64,000 bases of DNA from Mangifera indica (taxonomy: Eukaryota; Streptophyta; Magnoliopsida; Sapindales; Anacardiaceae), in the NCBI RefSeq assembly GCF_011075055.1, contig NC_058144.1, positions 16,297,807-16,361,806 of the forward strand, written 5' to 3'. Position numbers and translations under genes: made by a program. Under the pieces are notes generated by a model, which was not told where the DNA came from, made no database searches, and worked only from the letters and a program-made list of their open reading frames with translations. Positions within the stretch are counted from its first letter, which is position 1, and the number at the start of each line of letters is the position of its first letter. Shown one piece after another: positions 10,380 through 22,450 of this stretch.

Positions 10380-13300
10380 TTAACAAAATATGGATCTCGG
10401 CAAGTCCCATATCAATGCAATGGAGTCATTTACGGAAGATCTTTGAATGTTTGATAAGGACAATGTTCTAGCTTTCACACAATCCTTGATGGCGGCAATG
10501 ATCCTTTCTTGCGGAGATTTGTTCCTACCAAAGTATACATTGTTGCGTTCAACCCATATGTAGTATAAAGTGGCACCAAAGCAAAGCTTACAAATGATGT
10601 GTAGAAGTTTATCTCCCTTCCATTTGTCAGCATAGTAGAGAACAAGAGTGCCCCAAGGAAGGGGGGGAATATCAAACCAGCAAAGATTAGCAAAATGACT
10701 CCAAATGGCGGCAGAATAAGGGCATTTGAAAAAGAGATGATCCATGCTTTCCGGATCCCCATTGCATAGACCACACATATTGCTTGGAATGATGCCGAGG
10801 TCATAAAGCTTATCTTTGGTCTTCATACCACCCTTGATCCCCATCCATGCGATGAATGAGTGCCTTGGGAAATGTCTTTTGAACCAAATGATACTATACC
10901 ATGGCACTTTGGCTTTGGATCCTCTAATGCTATTCCAAGCCGATTTGATGGAGAATAAACCATTGGAGCTTGGTTTCCACCAAAGGATATCATCACCATG
11001 AGAAGGAGGAGGAATGATGGTATTTTTTAGTTCCAAAAGAGCTGTGGAATTTGTCAAAGGCCACTTCCATGCTTCTTCTTCAATCACCTCCTTTACTTTA
11101 CAATACAACGGAAGTCTTGAATCATAAACCACTCTATGGCCATATTTGTCTATGAGAGGGCCTAGAGGGTGCCAATTGTCATACCAAAGGTGAGTATTCT
11201 GCCCATTACCTACAATTCTTTTGATTTTTCCCTTGATGCTTTCCCTTAGAGAAAGCAATTTCCTCCAAACCCAAGAACAATTGCTACTTGAATTAATCCC
11301 CCAAAAGCTTTTATTTCTCAAGTGATTGTCATTGATCCAATCGGCCCATAAGGAAGTTCCAGCATTTTGAAGGAGCTTCCATATATGCTTCATCATGGCA
11401 GCCTTGTTCCAAGATTTGCTTTTCATAATGCCCAGTCCTCCTTCCTCCTTTGGGAGACAAATGTCATCCCAAGCAACTTTTGCCTTCTTGCTACAGGATA
11501 TGTCTCCACTCCAAAGGAAATTTCTAAGGTAGCTATCAATTACCTTATGCACCTTTGCAGGGAGGATAAATGTAGAAGACCAATATACTTGGATGCTAAA
11601 GAGGATAGCCTTGATAAGGATAAGTCTTCCAGCATAAGAAAGGAACTTGCTTTTCCAAGAAGAGATCCTTGCCACAATCTTATCAATAAGGGGTTTGCAA
11701 TCATCAATCCTTAGTTTTGAAGAGATCATAGGGACACCAAGGTATTTAAAAGGGAGAGAGCCAAAATCAATGCCAAGGATTGATTTTAGGTGTTCCGCTT
11801 CAGCATTATTGACTCCCGACAGGTAAATATTGCTCTTGGACAGATTTGATTTAAGCCCGGACCAAGAGTGGAAGCAATCTAATACCTCTTTTATAAGGGA
11901 TATGGAATAGACATCCGCCCTACAAAAAATCATGAGATCATCCGCAAAACATAAGTGGGTGATATTATTCTTTTTGCACTTCCAATGATGGCTAAACTGA
12001 GCATTCTCCTTTAGGTCACTAAGCATGCAAGAGAGCACCTCCATAGCAATGACAAAAAGGTGAGGAGAGAGCGGATTCCCTTGCCTTAGCCCCCTAGTAC
12101 TTTTGAAGAAGCCCACAAGTTCACCATTTAAGCCCACTGAAAACTTAGGACTAGTGATGCAACTCCTTATCCAAGTTATGAAAGTTTGCGGTATGTCAAT
12201 GGTATTAAGAGCAGCAAGTAAGAAATCCCAATTCAAAGAGTCATAAGCTTTCATAATATCAATCTTTATGGCACATTTCTTTTCAAGAGTGTCCTTATGG
12301 TATCCCTGCATAAGCTCTTGGCATAGAAGGATGTTTTCACCAATGCTACGGCCTCCCACAAAGGCTCCTTGAGCTTTGTTTATGAACTGCGGAAGAAGGA
12401 CCTTGAGGCGGTTTGCCATGATTTTAGTGATGCATTTGTACATTGTATTGCAGCAAGCAATAGGTCTGAAATCCTTGCAAAAAGTAGGGTTAGCAACTTT
12501 AGGAACAAGAGCAAGAATAGTGCAATTTACCTCTTTTAAAAGGTGGCCTGTTTTGAAGAAATGTTTGATGGCCCTTATAATATCATCACCAATGATGTTC
12601 CATGCCGACTTGAAAAAACATGCACCATATCCATCCGGACCCGGAGCCTTGTTATTTTCCATGGCAAAGATGGTTTCTTTGATTTCCTCCGCTGAAACTT
12701 CTTTGATAAGCATTCCTTTTTCCTCATCACCAAGCCGGAATTTGACTACCTTTTTGAGCTGCTCAAGGTTCACATTTGAATGCTCCTTTACATTTAGGAA
12801 AGATTTGAAGTGATCTACAAATTCCGCCTTCACCTCTTCCATGCCATAAACAAAGGTGCCATTCTCCCTTTGGATCCCATAGATAGAGTTTCTATTTCTT
12901 CTGCCTTTAATGCTTTTGAAGAAATATTTAGTGTTTTGATCACCTTCCTTAAGCCAATGGACTCTTGATTTTTGTCTAGCCAAAGATTCCTCAGCTAAAG
13001 AGATGGATCTATAGGATTCTAGACTTATTTTTTCCTCCCTAGCAAGATCCTCATCCAAGGGGTTTATCCGGAGAAGCTCTTGGACATTTTCAAGTTGCTT
13101 TCTAGCTTCTAATACTCTTTCGGATATGTGACCAAAATGCTCCTTATTGAACTTCCTTAATTCAATTTTCAGTTTTTTAAGTTTGCTTGTCACATTGAAC
13201 ATGGGGCTGCCTTGTGCTTCTTGGTTCCAAACTTCAGCAACAACATTGAGAAAGTTTTCATGGTGAGTCCACATATTGTAGAATTTGAATGGAACTTTCC

Positions 13301-14026
13301 TACAATCCTCAATGGCACCAATTCTCACCAAACATGGAGAATGATCGGAAATGGAGGGTTGAAGAATTGAGCCATGGCATTAGGGAATATATCTTTCCAA
13401 GAATCATTGATAAGAGCCCTATCAAGTTTGCATGCAATCCTTCTCCCTCCTTCACTACTATTGCTCCAAGTTAGGAGATGACCCATGTACCTTAGATCAT
13501 CCAATTCAGCATCTCTCATACAATTACTAAGGTCCTCACAGTAGGAATTTCCCCAAGCAGCCCCCCCAATCTTTTCTAGTGGGTGTTTGATAGTGTTGAA
13601 ATCTCCCATTATGATCCAAGGTGAATTTTGCATCATATGGGCTAGATTTATGAGATTACGCCAAAGAACCTTCCTCTCCATAGGATTATTGCTGCCATAG
13701 ACTATTGTCAAGCCAATGCTAGAATTCTCCTTTACAAGCTTTACATCACAATGCATATATTGGCTATCTTCCGCAATAACATTAAGTCTAATAGTAGCTT
13801 TATTCCAACCAATCAAAATTCTGCCTATAGAACCATTATTCACATTACTACAATGCTCCCAACCTTCCCAAATGCTAGAACACACTCTATTGATATTTGT
13901 ACTTCGGACTTTTGTTTCAAGGATGGACATAACATCAATCTTATTTTGCAAAATAAATCTACTAACCTCCTTTTGCTTAATAGGAGCATTAAGGCCCCTA
14001 ATATTCCAGCAGGCTATATTGGTCAT
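10380..14026 (-). pseudogene. LINE-D ORF2: endonuclease and RT (one frameshift)
   Basis: The ATG is at 14026-14024 (MTNIACWNIRGLN), and the first 233 codons carry the apurinic-type endonuclease (LETKV, MGDFNTIKHP). A one-base deletion at about 13345, seen by comparison with LINE-C2 (AAATGGAGGG against AAATTGAGGGG), shifts the frame. The remaining 983 codons (10380-13331) hold RT, with FADDLMIF, and zf-RVT (CGLCNGDPESMDHLFFKC). The ATG overlaps the ORF1 stop as ATGA. This is a nearly intact protein killed by one indel. Confidence 0.92.
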
Positions 14027-15531
14027 TTGATGGAATTGATGGGGGAAGCACTTCGCTTTTGCTTCATTAATCTCCTCCGTTGAGTTTTGCTAAGAGTATC
14101 ACCTTTCTCCCTTATGAAATCCACCTCATCAACCATAATTTTGCCTCCAAAGTGACTAATTTCTGGAGATTCACAATGTTCCAGGTCTGAATTACCCTCT
14201 TTAGAGAGAATTCCCCCCACCTTTTCCACCTTTGAAGGTTCGGCCACAATTGGTGTCATAGTGCTAGAAGAGGCACCACTAACAGATTCCACTCTATTTG
14301 AAGGGCCTAACTCCTCATATGTTTTATCTACCAATGTATTCTCCCCTTCGGTTTGAGTTTCATTAGTCACAATGTTTTCATTGCTTGCTAAGGCAGCAAA
14401 CTTGTTTTTATTCATAATCCCCATACTATTGACAAGAGTTTCCTTCCCCTCCTTCACATTACTAGGGAACATTAAGTTTAGTCGCCCATTCCCCTTGCTG
14501 TTCCTAGTCGTATGCTGAATTTCAGAAGTAACCATCCCCACTTTTGTATCCGAAGCCTCCTCCATGTTATTCACCTTTTTTCCTTTATGTGAACCATGTT
14601 TTCCTTTTCCAGCTTCTCCTCTTTCACTTCTCCTTTTACACTCTTCATTTCCATGGCCAAACATATTACACAAGCTGCATTTGACAGGTTTCCATGCATA
14701 CTCCAGCCGAATTTCAACTCTTTCTTTTGATGGAAGCACAAGCTCCAACTTCTCCGGGAAATCATGGTTTACATTGATCTCCACACAAATACGGGCATAC
14801 TCCAGTCTACTACCTTCCTCCGTGACAGAATCGACATAGAGGGGTCGGCCTAGGACACTTGCAATATGGCTAAAACCCTTTAAGCTCCAATATTCCAGGG
14901 GAACACCATAAAATTTTATCCATACCGCAATCTTTTTTATGTTTTCCGCCACCATTGAGAGGTTCTTTTCCCATCTTCTTACAAAAAGGGGCTGCCCACC
15001 TATCATCCATGATTCCTCTTCCAGAACTTTCAACATACCTTCCTCATCCTTGAATTTCAGGAGATAAACTCCCATTCCAGTTGATATAAAGTCAATAAGC
15101 CCAAAGTTGGACCAATGACGGAAAGCATACCTTTTGACAAGGAGGAACGACATTCTTCTTCCAATGAAAAAACCAATAGCACACCTCTCCCATCTCTTTG
15201 CACCATCATCCGCAACTTCAGGGGGAGGAGAAATGGAGTATTTCCCTCCAGCCATGCTATCCGAGGGAGGAAAGTATTCAAGCTTAAGGTTGGAATTTTG
15301 TTTCGCCTTGAATAGAACATTCCAAGGGCGTTTACCATCATTCACCGGAGCTGGGGAGGTGGATTGGAGCTTGGAGGGGGAGAGCACAGGAGCAGAACCT
15401 TCAACGCAAGACTCTTTTAAGGAGGGAAAAGAGGAATTTTCAGAAGCATTACTAGACATGTGAGAAAGGCTCTCATGGTGGTTCAAGCAAGAGGAAACGT
15501 GAGAGGGTAAGGAGCTTTCCTTTTTAGACAT
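14023..15531 (-). CDS. LINE-D ORF1: DUF4283/CCHC RNA-binding protein, intact
   Basis: The frame is 502 codons. I chose the ATG at 15531 (MSKKESSLPSH) because LINE-C2 has the same start, and the open frame extending upstream is 5' UTR. The middle part is the DUF4283-like domain (CAIGFFIGRRMSFLLVKR, then YLLKFKDEEGML and GQPLFVRRWEKNLSM). It is followed by a zinc knuckle (CSLCNMFGHGNEEC) and a variable Ser/Asn/Glu-rich tail ending NSIK. In plant L1 elements ORF1 binds the element RNA and forms the ribonucleoprotein with ORF2. No internal stop is seen. Confidence 0.88.
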   Translation of the reverse strand: MSKKESSLPSHVSSCLNHHESLSHMSSNASENSSFPSLKESCVEGSAPVLSPSKLQSTSPAPVNDGKRPWNVLFKAKQNSNLKLEYFPPSDSMAGGKYSISPPPEVADDGAKRWERCAIGFFIGRRMSFLLVKRYAFRHWSNFGLIDFISTGMGVYLLKFKDEEGMLKVLEEESWMIGGQPLFVRRWEKNLSMVAENIKKIAVWIKFYGVPLEYWSLKGFSHIASVLGRPLYVDSVTEEGSRLEYARICVEINVNHDFPEKLELVLPSKERVEIRLEYAWKPVKCSLCNMFGHGNEECKRRSERGEAGKGKHGSHKGKKVNNMEEASDTKVGMVTSEIQHTTRNSKGNGRLNLMFPSNVKEGKETLVNSMGIMNKNKFAALASNENIVTNETQTEGENTLVDKTYEELGPSNRVESVSGASSSTMTPIVAEPSKVEKVGGILSKEGNSDLEHCESPEISHFGGKIMVDEVDFIREKGDTLSKTQRRRLMKQKRSASPINSIK

Positions 15532-16041
15532 AACTTTGATAGCCAATGGGAGACAAGAAGAAAGCACAGCAGTCTAAATTCACCAAAAATGGCAAAGACC
15601 ACTCTGAACAAGAAAGAAGGACTGCTGTAAACACCAAAAAGGAAAGAAACACCACAGAGGAAAGAGAAAGCTGAAATTTTGAATTTGAACACTGAAAATG
15701 AGTAAACCGCCAAGAGGATGAACAAAGAAATTTCGGAGGACCAAGATATACAACCAGAAGATGCAAATAGAATAGAAATGATAAAGAACAAGCTGGACCG
15801 AAACTGAAAACTAAATGCAAGGACACAAAACAGAAGAGACTACAAACTAGATTAGGAAAGCAAAAACCGAAAGGGTGGAAGCAAGGAGAGGACTGCCATG
15901 AAAGGAGGAAAACCGGTGACCAAGGGGTCTCCGGGCTGGAGGTTGTGCCGGAAGGGACATCAACCAGTGGAGGAAGAAGGTGGCAGAATGAAAAGTTAAA
16001 AAAAGGTGGTAGAGATCCTAGAGAGAAGGGAGAGCATTTTT
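15532..16041 (-). promoter_or_regulatory. 5' UTR of LINE-D (probable internal promoter region)
   Basis: The segment between the TSD and the ORF1 start contains no significant ORF. It begins, on the minus strand, with a pyrimidine-rich AAAATGCTCTCCCTTCTCTC block that also starts LINE-C1 and LINE-C2. A conserved GC-rich patch containing CCGGTCACCG or its relatives lies within it. LINE promoters are normally internal to this region; no specific site could be identified. Confidence 0.5.
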
Positions 16042-16304
16042 AGCTGCCCATAATCTTGAGTTTAATACATATATATATGTTGCTTCTAACCCTAAAAAAC
16101 GAAATAAATCCTTTAACAAAAAGGAAAATAACAACTCATGACAACTAAGCACTCTCCTAATTAAACTAGGATAACAATTAGATAATAACTGAACAAGCTT
16201 TCTTAATTAAACTAGGATAACAACTAGATAATAACTAATCACAAAAGGGCTAGCTGAATTGATGTGACTTGGGCTTCCATATGCATATTCGACTAAGCCC
16301 AACA

Positions 16305-16951
16305 TGTGCTCCTTGCTACCCTTAGACCAATTCATGTATTTGGGCTCCTTGTGTTAAAGTAAGCTCTTTTAATTATTTAAATTGAATTAAATGCACAAGT
16401 CTTGAACTAAACTCCATGCTTGTCATGTCATTGACCATGAGTTGCCCTTTCACTTTGCTCGGACTCTTTCCCATAAGCTCCAAATGACTTTGAACGAGCC
16501 CAATGATTGCCACTTTCATCTTCTTGGCTCTTGCTCGTGTAATTAGGCCTCCGTCATAGCTCAATAGATCCAAATTCTTTGTGTTTGTTGAAGTAGAATT
16601 CGAACCTCCATCGTTATGCTTCCCCATGTGGGAATTTGGTGAAGTTATCCCTTGATCATTCGTATCACTCCCCCCTTCCTCGAAAGGATTCGACCTTGAA
16701 TCTCCACCTGCATAATCAAAAGGAAGAAGGTTAGAAACATTAAAGGTTGCACTAATATTATACTCACCTGGGAGATCTAATTTATATGCATTGTCATTGA
16801 TCCTTACAACAACTTGAAAAGGTCCATCTCCGCGTGGGTGAAGTTTAGAGCGCCTTCACAGAGGAAACTGTTCTTTGTGCAAATGCAGCCAAACCCAATC
16901 GCCAGGCTCAAAAACTAACTTCTTACGTCCTTGATTCTTTTGGTTCACCAC
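16305..16951 (-). pseudogene. C-terminal end of element E polyprotein
   Basis: After integrase the frame breaks, and stretches such as LPGEYNISATFNVSNLLPF and SNPFEEGG are readable near 16640-16800. The last open frame, 16373-16627, contains GLITRARAKKMKVAIIGLVQ, a basic motif common at the end of plant Ty3 polyproteins. The bases up to 16305 are non-coding and lead to the LTR. I see no chromodomain. Confidence 0.7.
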
Positions 16952-18123
16952 TTATTGGTTCCTTTTATCTATGTTTTGCCTCACTTTCTCATGGAAATTG
17001 CGCACAAATTCTGCCTTCTTAGCACCATCAAAATTAACACGCTCTTCCAAAGGTAAAAGAGATAAATCTAATGGTGTTAAAGGATTAAAACCATACACAA
17101 TTTCAAAAGGTGAATAGTGCGTGGATGAATGCACAACCCTATTATATGCAAACTCTACATGGGGTAAACTTTCATCCCAAGACTTCACATTCTTTTTTAT
17201 GATAGCACGCAATAATTGCCCTAAAGTTCTATTCACAACTTCAGGTTGACCATCAGTTTGTGGATGACAAGTTGTACTAAATAACAACTTAGTTCCTAAT
17301 TTTGCCCACAAGGTCTTCCAAAAGTAGGACAAAAATTTTGCATCCCTATCACTAACAATAGTTCTCAGCATACCATGCAAACATACTACCCCTTTAAAGA
17401 ATAAATCAGCAACATGTGAAGCATCATCAGTTTTATGACATGGAATAAAGTGTGCCATCTTAGAAAACCAATCAACTACCACATAGATGTTATCATTACC
17501 ACGTCTAGTCCTAGGTAGTCCAAGTACAAAATCCAAAGAAACATCTACCCAAGGTGAATGTGGGACAAGCAATGGCGTGTACAAACCATGTAGATGCACT
17601 TTAGACTTAGCTTGCAAACATGTGATACAATTAGTGCAATACTTAGAAACATCAGATTTCATGTAAGGCTAAAAAAATGCTCTTGTAAAACATCTAAAGT
17701 TTTAGCTATGCCAAAGTGACCCATCAAACCTCCTTCGTGTGCCTCACGAATTAACATCAAACACAAAGAACACTTAGGCACACAAAGCTTATTCAAACGA
17801 AACAAGTACTCATTATGCCTAAAAAATATTTCAAAGGCAGTTTTCTCACATGCATTATACATATTGCTAAAATCATGATCATGCGCATACAACTCTTTAA
17901 TATGCTCAAAACCAAGCAATTTAGCATCTAAAGTAGTAAGAAGTGCATACCTTCTTGACAATGCATCAGCCACCACGTTTTCCTTACCTTGCTTATATTT
18001 GATGACATATGGGAAGGATTCAAGAAATTCACTCCACTTTGCATGTCGCTTATTGAGTTTGTTTTGACCCTTCAGATAATTCAAACTTTCATGGTCGATA
18101 TGGATAACGAACTCTTTAGGCAC
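16952..18123 (-). pseudogene. Integrase and RNase H end of element E (frameshifted)
   Basis: Two overlapping frames make up this region. The frame 17659-18123 has the end of RNase H ([34 protein letters not shown]) and the start of the integrase zinc domain (GHFGIAKT). The frame 16952-17662 has the other half of that domain (CTNCITC) and the DDE core ([30 protein letters not shown]). The frames overlap at 17659-17662, a frameshift inside the zinc domain. A stop at about 18135 precedes them. Confidence 0.87.
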
Positions 18124-18135
18124 AAGGTAGTGTTG

Positions 18136-19135
18136 TCACGTCTCTAATGCCCTCACTAATGCATACATTTCCACGTCTCTAAAGTATGCAATTGGCTTGC
18201 CTTCTTGCATAAGAACAGCGCCAATTCCCACTCCCGAAACATCACATTCAATCTCAAAGGTTTTATCAAAGTTAGGCAAAGCAAGAACAGGAGCAGAAAT
18301 TAACTTAGATTTAAGCATATTAAATGCCCTATCTTGTTCATCACCCAATTTAAAACTGACATTCCTTTTAATAACTTTTGTCAAAGGGGCGGCTATGCTA
18401 GAGAAATCACGCACAAAACACCTATAAAAACTAGCTAAGCCATGGAAACTTCGAACATCCCCAACGTTTTTAGGTGTAGGCCAAGATTCAATAGCCTTAA
18501 CCTTTTCATTATCAACCTCAATATCATGCTCGCTAACAACATAACCTAAAAATATAACCTCAGGCACACAAAATGTACGTTTAGCAAGCTTAGCAAGCAA
18601 CTTTTGTGCACGCAAAACACTAAAAACAGATCTCACATGCAAAATGTGGTCTTCAAGTGATTTGCTATACACAAGTATATCATCAAAATAGACAACAACA
18701 AATTTACCAATAAATTCACGCAAAACATGGTTCATCAAGTGCATGAATGTACTAGAAGCATTAGTTAACCCAAAAGGCATCACTAACCACTCATATAAAC
18801 CATATTTTGTTTTAAAGGCAGTTTTCCATTCATCTCCTACTTTCATTCTAATTTGATGATAACCAACCATTAAATCAATTTTAGAGAATATACGTGCACC
18901 ATGCAATTCTTCTAACATATCATCTAAATGAGGAATAGGATGGCGATACTTTACAGTGATTTTGTTGATGGTGTGACAATCAACACACATACGCCATGAT
19001 CCATCCCTTTTTGGCACCAATAGAACAGGAATAGCACATAGGCTCATGCTTTCTTTAATCAACCCTTTTGACAAAAACTCATGCACTTGACGTTGTAACT
19101 CCTTTGTTTCTTCAGGATTGCTCCTATAAGCTAGG
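18136..19135 (-). pseudogene. Reverse transcriptase and RNase H start of element E
   Basis: The frame begins at the RT N-terminus ([19 protein letters not shown]) and continues through [25 protein letters not shown] and the catalytic [10 protein letters not shown] to the RNase H start ([16 protein letters not shown]). The frame nominally extends to 19170, but the codons past 19135 belong to the neighbouring LTR. The 5' part of the element is lost at that junction. Confidence 0.87.
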
Positions 19136-20071
19136 TGGTGCATATCCATCAAGGCAATGCAACAATTCACAAACTCAAATCTAAAAATTAATGTTCATAT
19201 GGCACAGTGGCACTTGGTCTTCCAATTTAACCAATCAAATGACCTTCAAAACATACAAAGTATAGATCATTGGAAAGGGTATTCAAAGAGCTTTCTAATG
19301 GTATATTATAACAATCAAAACTCAACCAACAAGGCATTCAAAACTTGTTTCAAATTTTGATGGCAAAATCTGAAAATGGCAAAATCACACACTGTGAACA
19401 GTATCCGAGCATACAACACACATTCACACTTTGGATTTCAAGGGTAACAAGAAAGTTAACCAAGGTATAAAGGAAATTTCCACCAACCTTGGGGTCTTCC
19501 ACCACCAATGCTTCCTCCAAGATGAATTGGATAAAGGAAAAAGCATCTAAAGAAAAGCTACAAAGCTTTACTTGAATATTTCATTATCAAAGAAGTCTAA
19601 CTTCTTACAAGTGAAAATCTACTTCATATACAAGAGCAAGTGGCGGCAAAAATTGGGCATTAATTTGACATGGAAGCTTTGCCCTTCATTTAAGCTCAAC
19701 CATTCATTTAAACTAAGGCCATACCACATTAATGAAGAAACTAACAAAAGGGAACAACTTTTCCTTAAAAGGTGGAACTATGTCCACCAACTAAAGTTAC
19801 TTGCTTCCTTTTAGTTGCAATTCAACTAAATGGGCTTCATGGCATCTTGGGCTCCAATTTAAGTGATGGATGGCTGCCTCATCTACTTGGGCTTCAAAGT
19901 GGGCTTGTAGTTGGCTTCTTGGACTCATTTAAGCTTCCATCTCATTAAGGCCTTGGATGGAAGTAATGAGAGTGCACCCAAAAGTAAAGTTGGGCCAAAT
20001 TGGAGAGTCCAAAGATTCTTTGGACTTGCATGGAGCTTTTCCCTCATTCTCAATGGTGGCTAGAGCCAAAT
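19136..20071 (-). repeat. LTR G: most of the 3' LTR of element Y
   Basis: The minus-orientation LTR ends TGCACCA at 19136. It lacks its first 61 bases, stopping at GAGCCAAAT (20071), where the plus-oriented LTR of X begins. The missing part is found, inverted, at 25402-25462. Joined with one CAAAT removed, the two pieces align along the whole family LTR. G differs visibly more from the two X LTRs than those differ from each other. Confidence 0.85.
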
Positions 20072-21064
20072 TGATGTATTTTCGGCTACCTCTCCAACCC
20101 TAGCTTCCAAGTCTCTATCAAATCTCCATTTGGCTCAAGCCACCACTGAGAATGAAGAATTAGCTCCATGCAAGCCCAAAGATTCATTGCTTTTTCCACC
20201 TTGGCCCAACTTTACTTTTGGGTGCAATCTCATTACTTGCATCCAAGGCCTTAATGAAATGGAAACTTAAATGAGTCCAAGAAGCCAACTACAAGCCCAC
20301 TTGAAGCCCAAGTAGATGAGGCAGCCGTCCATCACTTAAATGGAGCCCAAGATGCCATGAAGCCCATTTAGTTGGATTGCAACTAAAAGGGAAGCAATTA
20401 ACTTTAGTTGGTGGACATAGTTCCACCTTTTAGGGAAAAGTTGTTCCCTTTTGTTGTTTTCTTCAATTAATATGGTATGGCCTTAGTATTGAATCAATGG
20501 TTAAGCTTAAATAAAGGGAAAAGCTTCCATGTCAAATTAATGCCTAATTTTTGCCACCACTTGCTCTTGTATATGAAAGTGGATTTTCACTTGTAAAGGC
20601 TAGACTTCTTTGATAATGAAATATTTAAGTAAAGCTTTGTAGCTTTTCTTTAGTTGTTTTTTCCTTTATCCAATTCATCTTGGAGGAAAAATTGGTGGTG
20701 GAAGACCCCAAGGTTGGTGGAAATTTCCTTTATGCCTTGGTTAACTTTCTTGTTACCCTTGAAATCCAAAGTGTGAATGTGTGTTGTATGCCTGGATACT
20801 GTTCACAGTGTGTGATTTTGCCATTTTCAGATTTTGTCATCAAACTTTGAAACAAGTTTTGAATGCCTTGTTGGTTGAGTTGTGATTGCTATAATATACC
20901 ATTAGAAAGCTCTTTGAATACCCTTTCCAATGATCTATACTTTGTATGTTTTGGAGGTCATTTGATTGGTTAAATTGGAAGACAAAGTGCTGCTATGCCA
21001 TATGAACATTAATTTCCAGATTTGAGTTTGTGAATTGTTGCATTGCCTTGATGGATATGCACCA
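20072..21064 (+). repeat. 5' LTR of element X (993 bp)
   Basis: The LTR starts TGATGTATTTTCGG and ends GGATATGCACCA. Its length of 993 bases equals that of the minus-oriented LTR at 25463-26455. A TATA-like string, CTTGTATATGAAAG, lies near 20566-20579. CAAAT lies immediately upstream and is one of the two target-site copies. Confidence 0.9.
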
Positions 21065-21066
21065 TT

Positions 21067-21078
21067 TGGTATTAGAGC
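21067..21078 (+). other. Primer-binding site of element X
   Basis: TGGTATTAGAGC starts two bases after the LTR end and differs from the initiator tRNA-Met complement by one base (C to T). The copy in the right arm (42763-42774) has the unmodified sequence. Confidence 0.88.
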
Positions 21079-21289
21079 TTAGGTTGTTTGTGTGATTTGT
21101 TGAGTGATTTCTATCTCCCGGAGATACTGTTCACCTCCCGGAATTTACTGTTCACTACAAAAATTACTGTTCACAAAACCTTATTTTGCCTTAAACACAA
21201 ACCTTCCTTAACCTAAACACTTACCAATACTCACCCCAACCCTTAAACACTTATAACCATTAACCTTTACCTACTAGCCACTACCACAA

Positions 21290-22450
21290 ATGTCCCATAA
21301 AAGAACTTCATCCTCATCCTCCTCACCTCCTCATCCTTGGGAATTTGCCCACATGACATTAAAAGAAGAGGTCAAAGGAGAACTTAAGGCCATTAAGGAC
21401 CAAATGAATCAAATGATGCAAATGATGAGAGACTTGACCCTCACTCAAAGTTGGGCACCCTTATCACAACCCCAAACTTCAACACAAAGCCATATACCCC
21501 CTCCTCCACCTCACCCAACCCAACTACATCAACCAAGAAGACATATTAGACCTTCCCCTCCTCCTCCTAGACATCATAGGGAGGAATTGATGCTTCATGA
21601 TTATTCAAGTGAGGAAGAACAAGAGAGGCCACCTAGGAGAGAAAAGGATGATGATAGGGGTTTAAGGATCGAAATTCCGAAATTCGAAGGGAGCATGAGT
21701 CCGGATGATTTTGTTGATTGGTTACATGCTATTGAGAGAGTTTTTGAATATAAAGGCTATTCGGATGAGAAAAAATGTAAACTTGCCATCTTCAAATTCA
21801 AGGATTATGCATCCTTGTGGTGGGAAAATCTTAATAAGCAAAGGGAAAGGGATGGTAAAGAGAGAGTGAGATCTTAGGAGAAACTAAAGAAGCTTATGAA
21901 GAGAAGATTCCTTCCGGACAACCATAAACAAGATCTTTACCTTAAGCTACACACCTTTAAGCAAGGAAGTGATGGAGTAGAGCATTACATAAGGGAGTTT
22001 GAGAAGCTATTAATGAGAAGTGAGTTGCCGGAAGTGAAAGAGCAAACCATTGCAAGATTCATTGGTGGTTTAAACCAAGACATTGCTCATATGGTAGAAT
22101 TGCAACCATATTGCACCTTTGAAGATGTTTGTAAGTTGACTATTAAGGTGGAGAAGCAAAAGAAGGCCATGAAGTCTACAGTTGCCAAGCCATTTACCAA
22201 GGGGACTTCATTCTACAAAAGTCCTCCTTTCAACAAGGGAACCATCTTTCAAAAGGGTTCCCCATCCAACTATAAGGCTGTCGAAATCACTTCCAAGGAG
22301 AAAGGGAAAGAAAAGGTGGTAGAACCTAGCAAGAACAAACCAATTATGGGAAGACTTGATCTCTCCAATAAAAAGTGCTTCAAATTCCAAAGCTATGGAC
22401 ACTTCCAAGCCGAATGCCCAAATAGAAGAACTTTGTCATTAATGGAGATT
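21290..22450 (+). pseudogene. gag of the left arm (one stop, damaged zinc knuckle)
   Basis: The ATG at 21290 opens MSHKRTSSSSSS, followed by a Pro/His-rich part and the gag domain (SPDDFVDWLHAIERVF, SLWWENLNKQRE). A TGG-to-TAG stop lies at 21875-21877. The frame resumes at 21896 and reaches the zinc knuckle, which reads CFKFQSYGHFQAEC: the second cysteine is phenylalanine, so zinc binding should be lost. Confidence 0.85.

Larger units (their letters stand above)
10062..16041 (-). mobile_element. LINE-D, full-length L1-type LINE with 16-bp TSD
   Basis: The element is 5,980 bases, flanked by AGCTGCCCATAATCTT at 10046-10061 and 16042-16057. On the minus strand it has a 5' UTR (about 510 bases), ORF1 (14023-15531), ORF2 (10380-14026), a 3' UTR with two hairpins (10124-10182) and a poly(A) tail (the T-run at 10062). 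It sits inside the LTR of element E. One single-base deletion in ORF2 is the only coding defect I found. Confidence 0.95.
9786..16304 (-). repeat. 3' LTR of element E, interrupted by LINE-D
   Basis: On the minus strand the LTR starts TGTTGGGC at 16304 and ends TTGTATCA at 9786. A purine-rich stretch (AAGGAGCACA) lies just outside 16304. Removing LINE-D and one target duplication leaves about 523 bases. The outer end joins LINE-beta directly. The five bases before it (TATAT, 9781-9785) may be the target duplication, but the partner copy is not in the window. Confidence 0.8.
9786..19135 (-). mobile_element. Ty3/gypsy element E (minus strand, 5' half missing)
   Basis: E has a 3' LTR (9786-16304, interrupted by LINE-D), the polyprotein C-terminus, integrase, RNase H and RT. 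It then stops abruptly at 19135, where an LTR of the TGATGT family begins. Gag, protease, primer site and 5' LTR are missing. Its LTR ends (TGTTGGGC to TTGTATCA) and proteins differ from those of element A, so it is a second Ty3 family. Fragment H (42868-43968) is another copy of it. Confidence 0.88.

Noticed and set aside
14564..15463. Several plus-strand ORFs opposite LINE-D ORF1 (and likewise opposite other ORF1/ORF2 regions)
   Set aside because: They are antisense shadows of ORF1. The minus frame carries DUF4283-like and zinc-knuckle motifs shared with LINE-C2 and LINE-L, whereas the plus frames do not.
20041..20120. Foldback or MITE-type DNA transposon at the inverted LTR junction
   Set aside because: The inverted similarity is between two retrotransposon LTRs, one with an adjacent primer site. 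No terminal inverted repeat structure of a DNA transposon is present.
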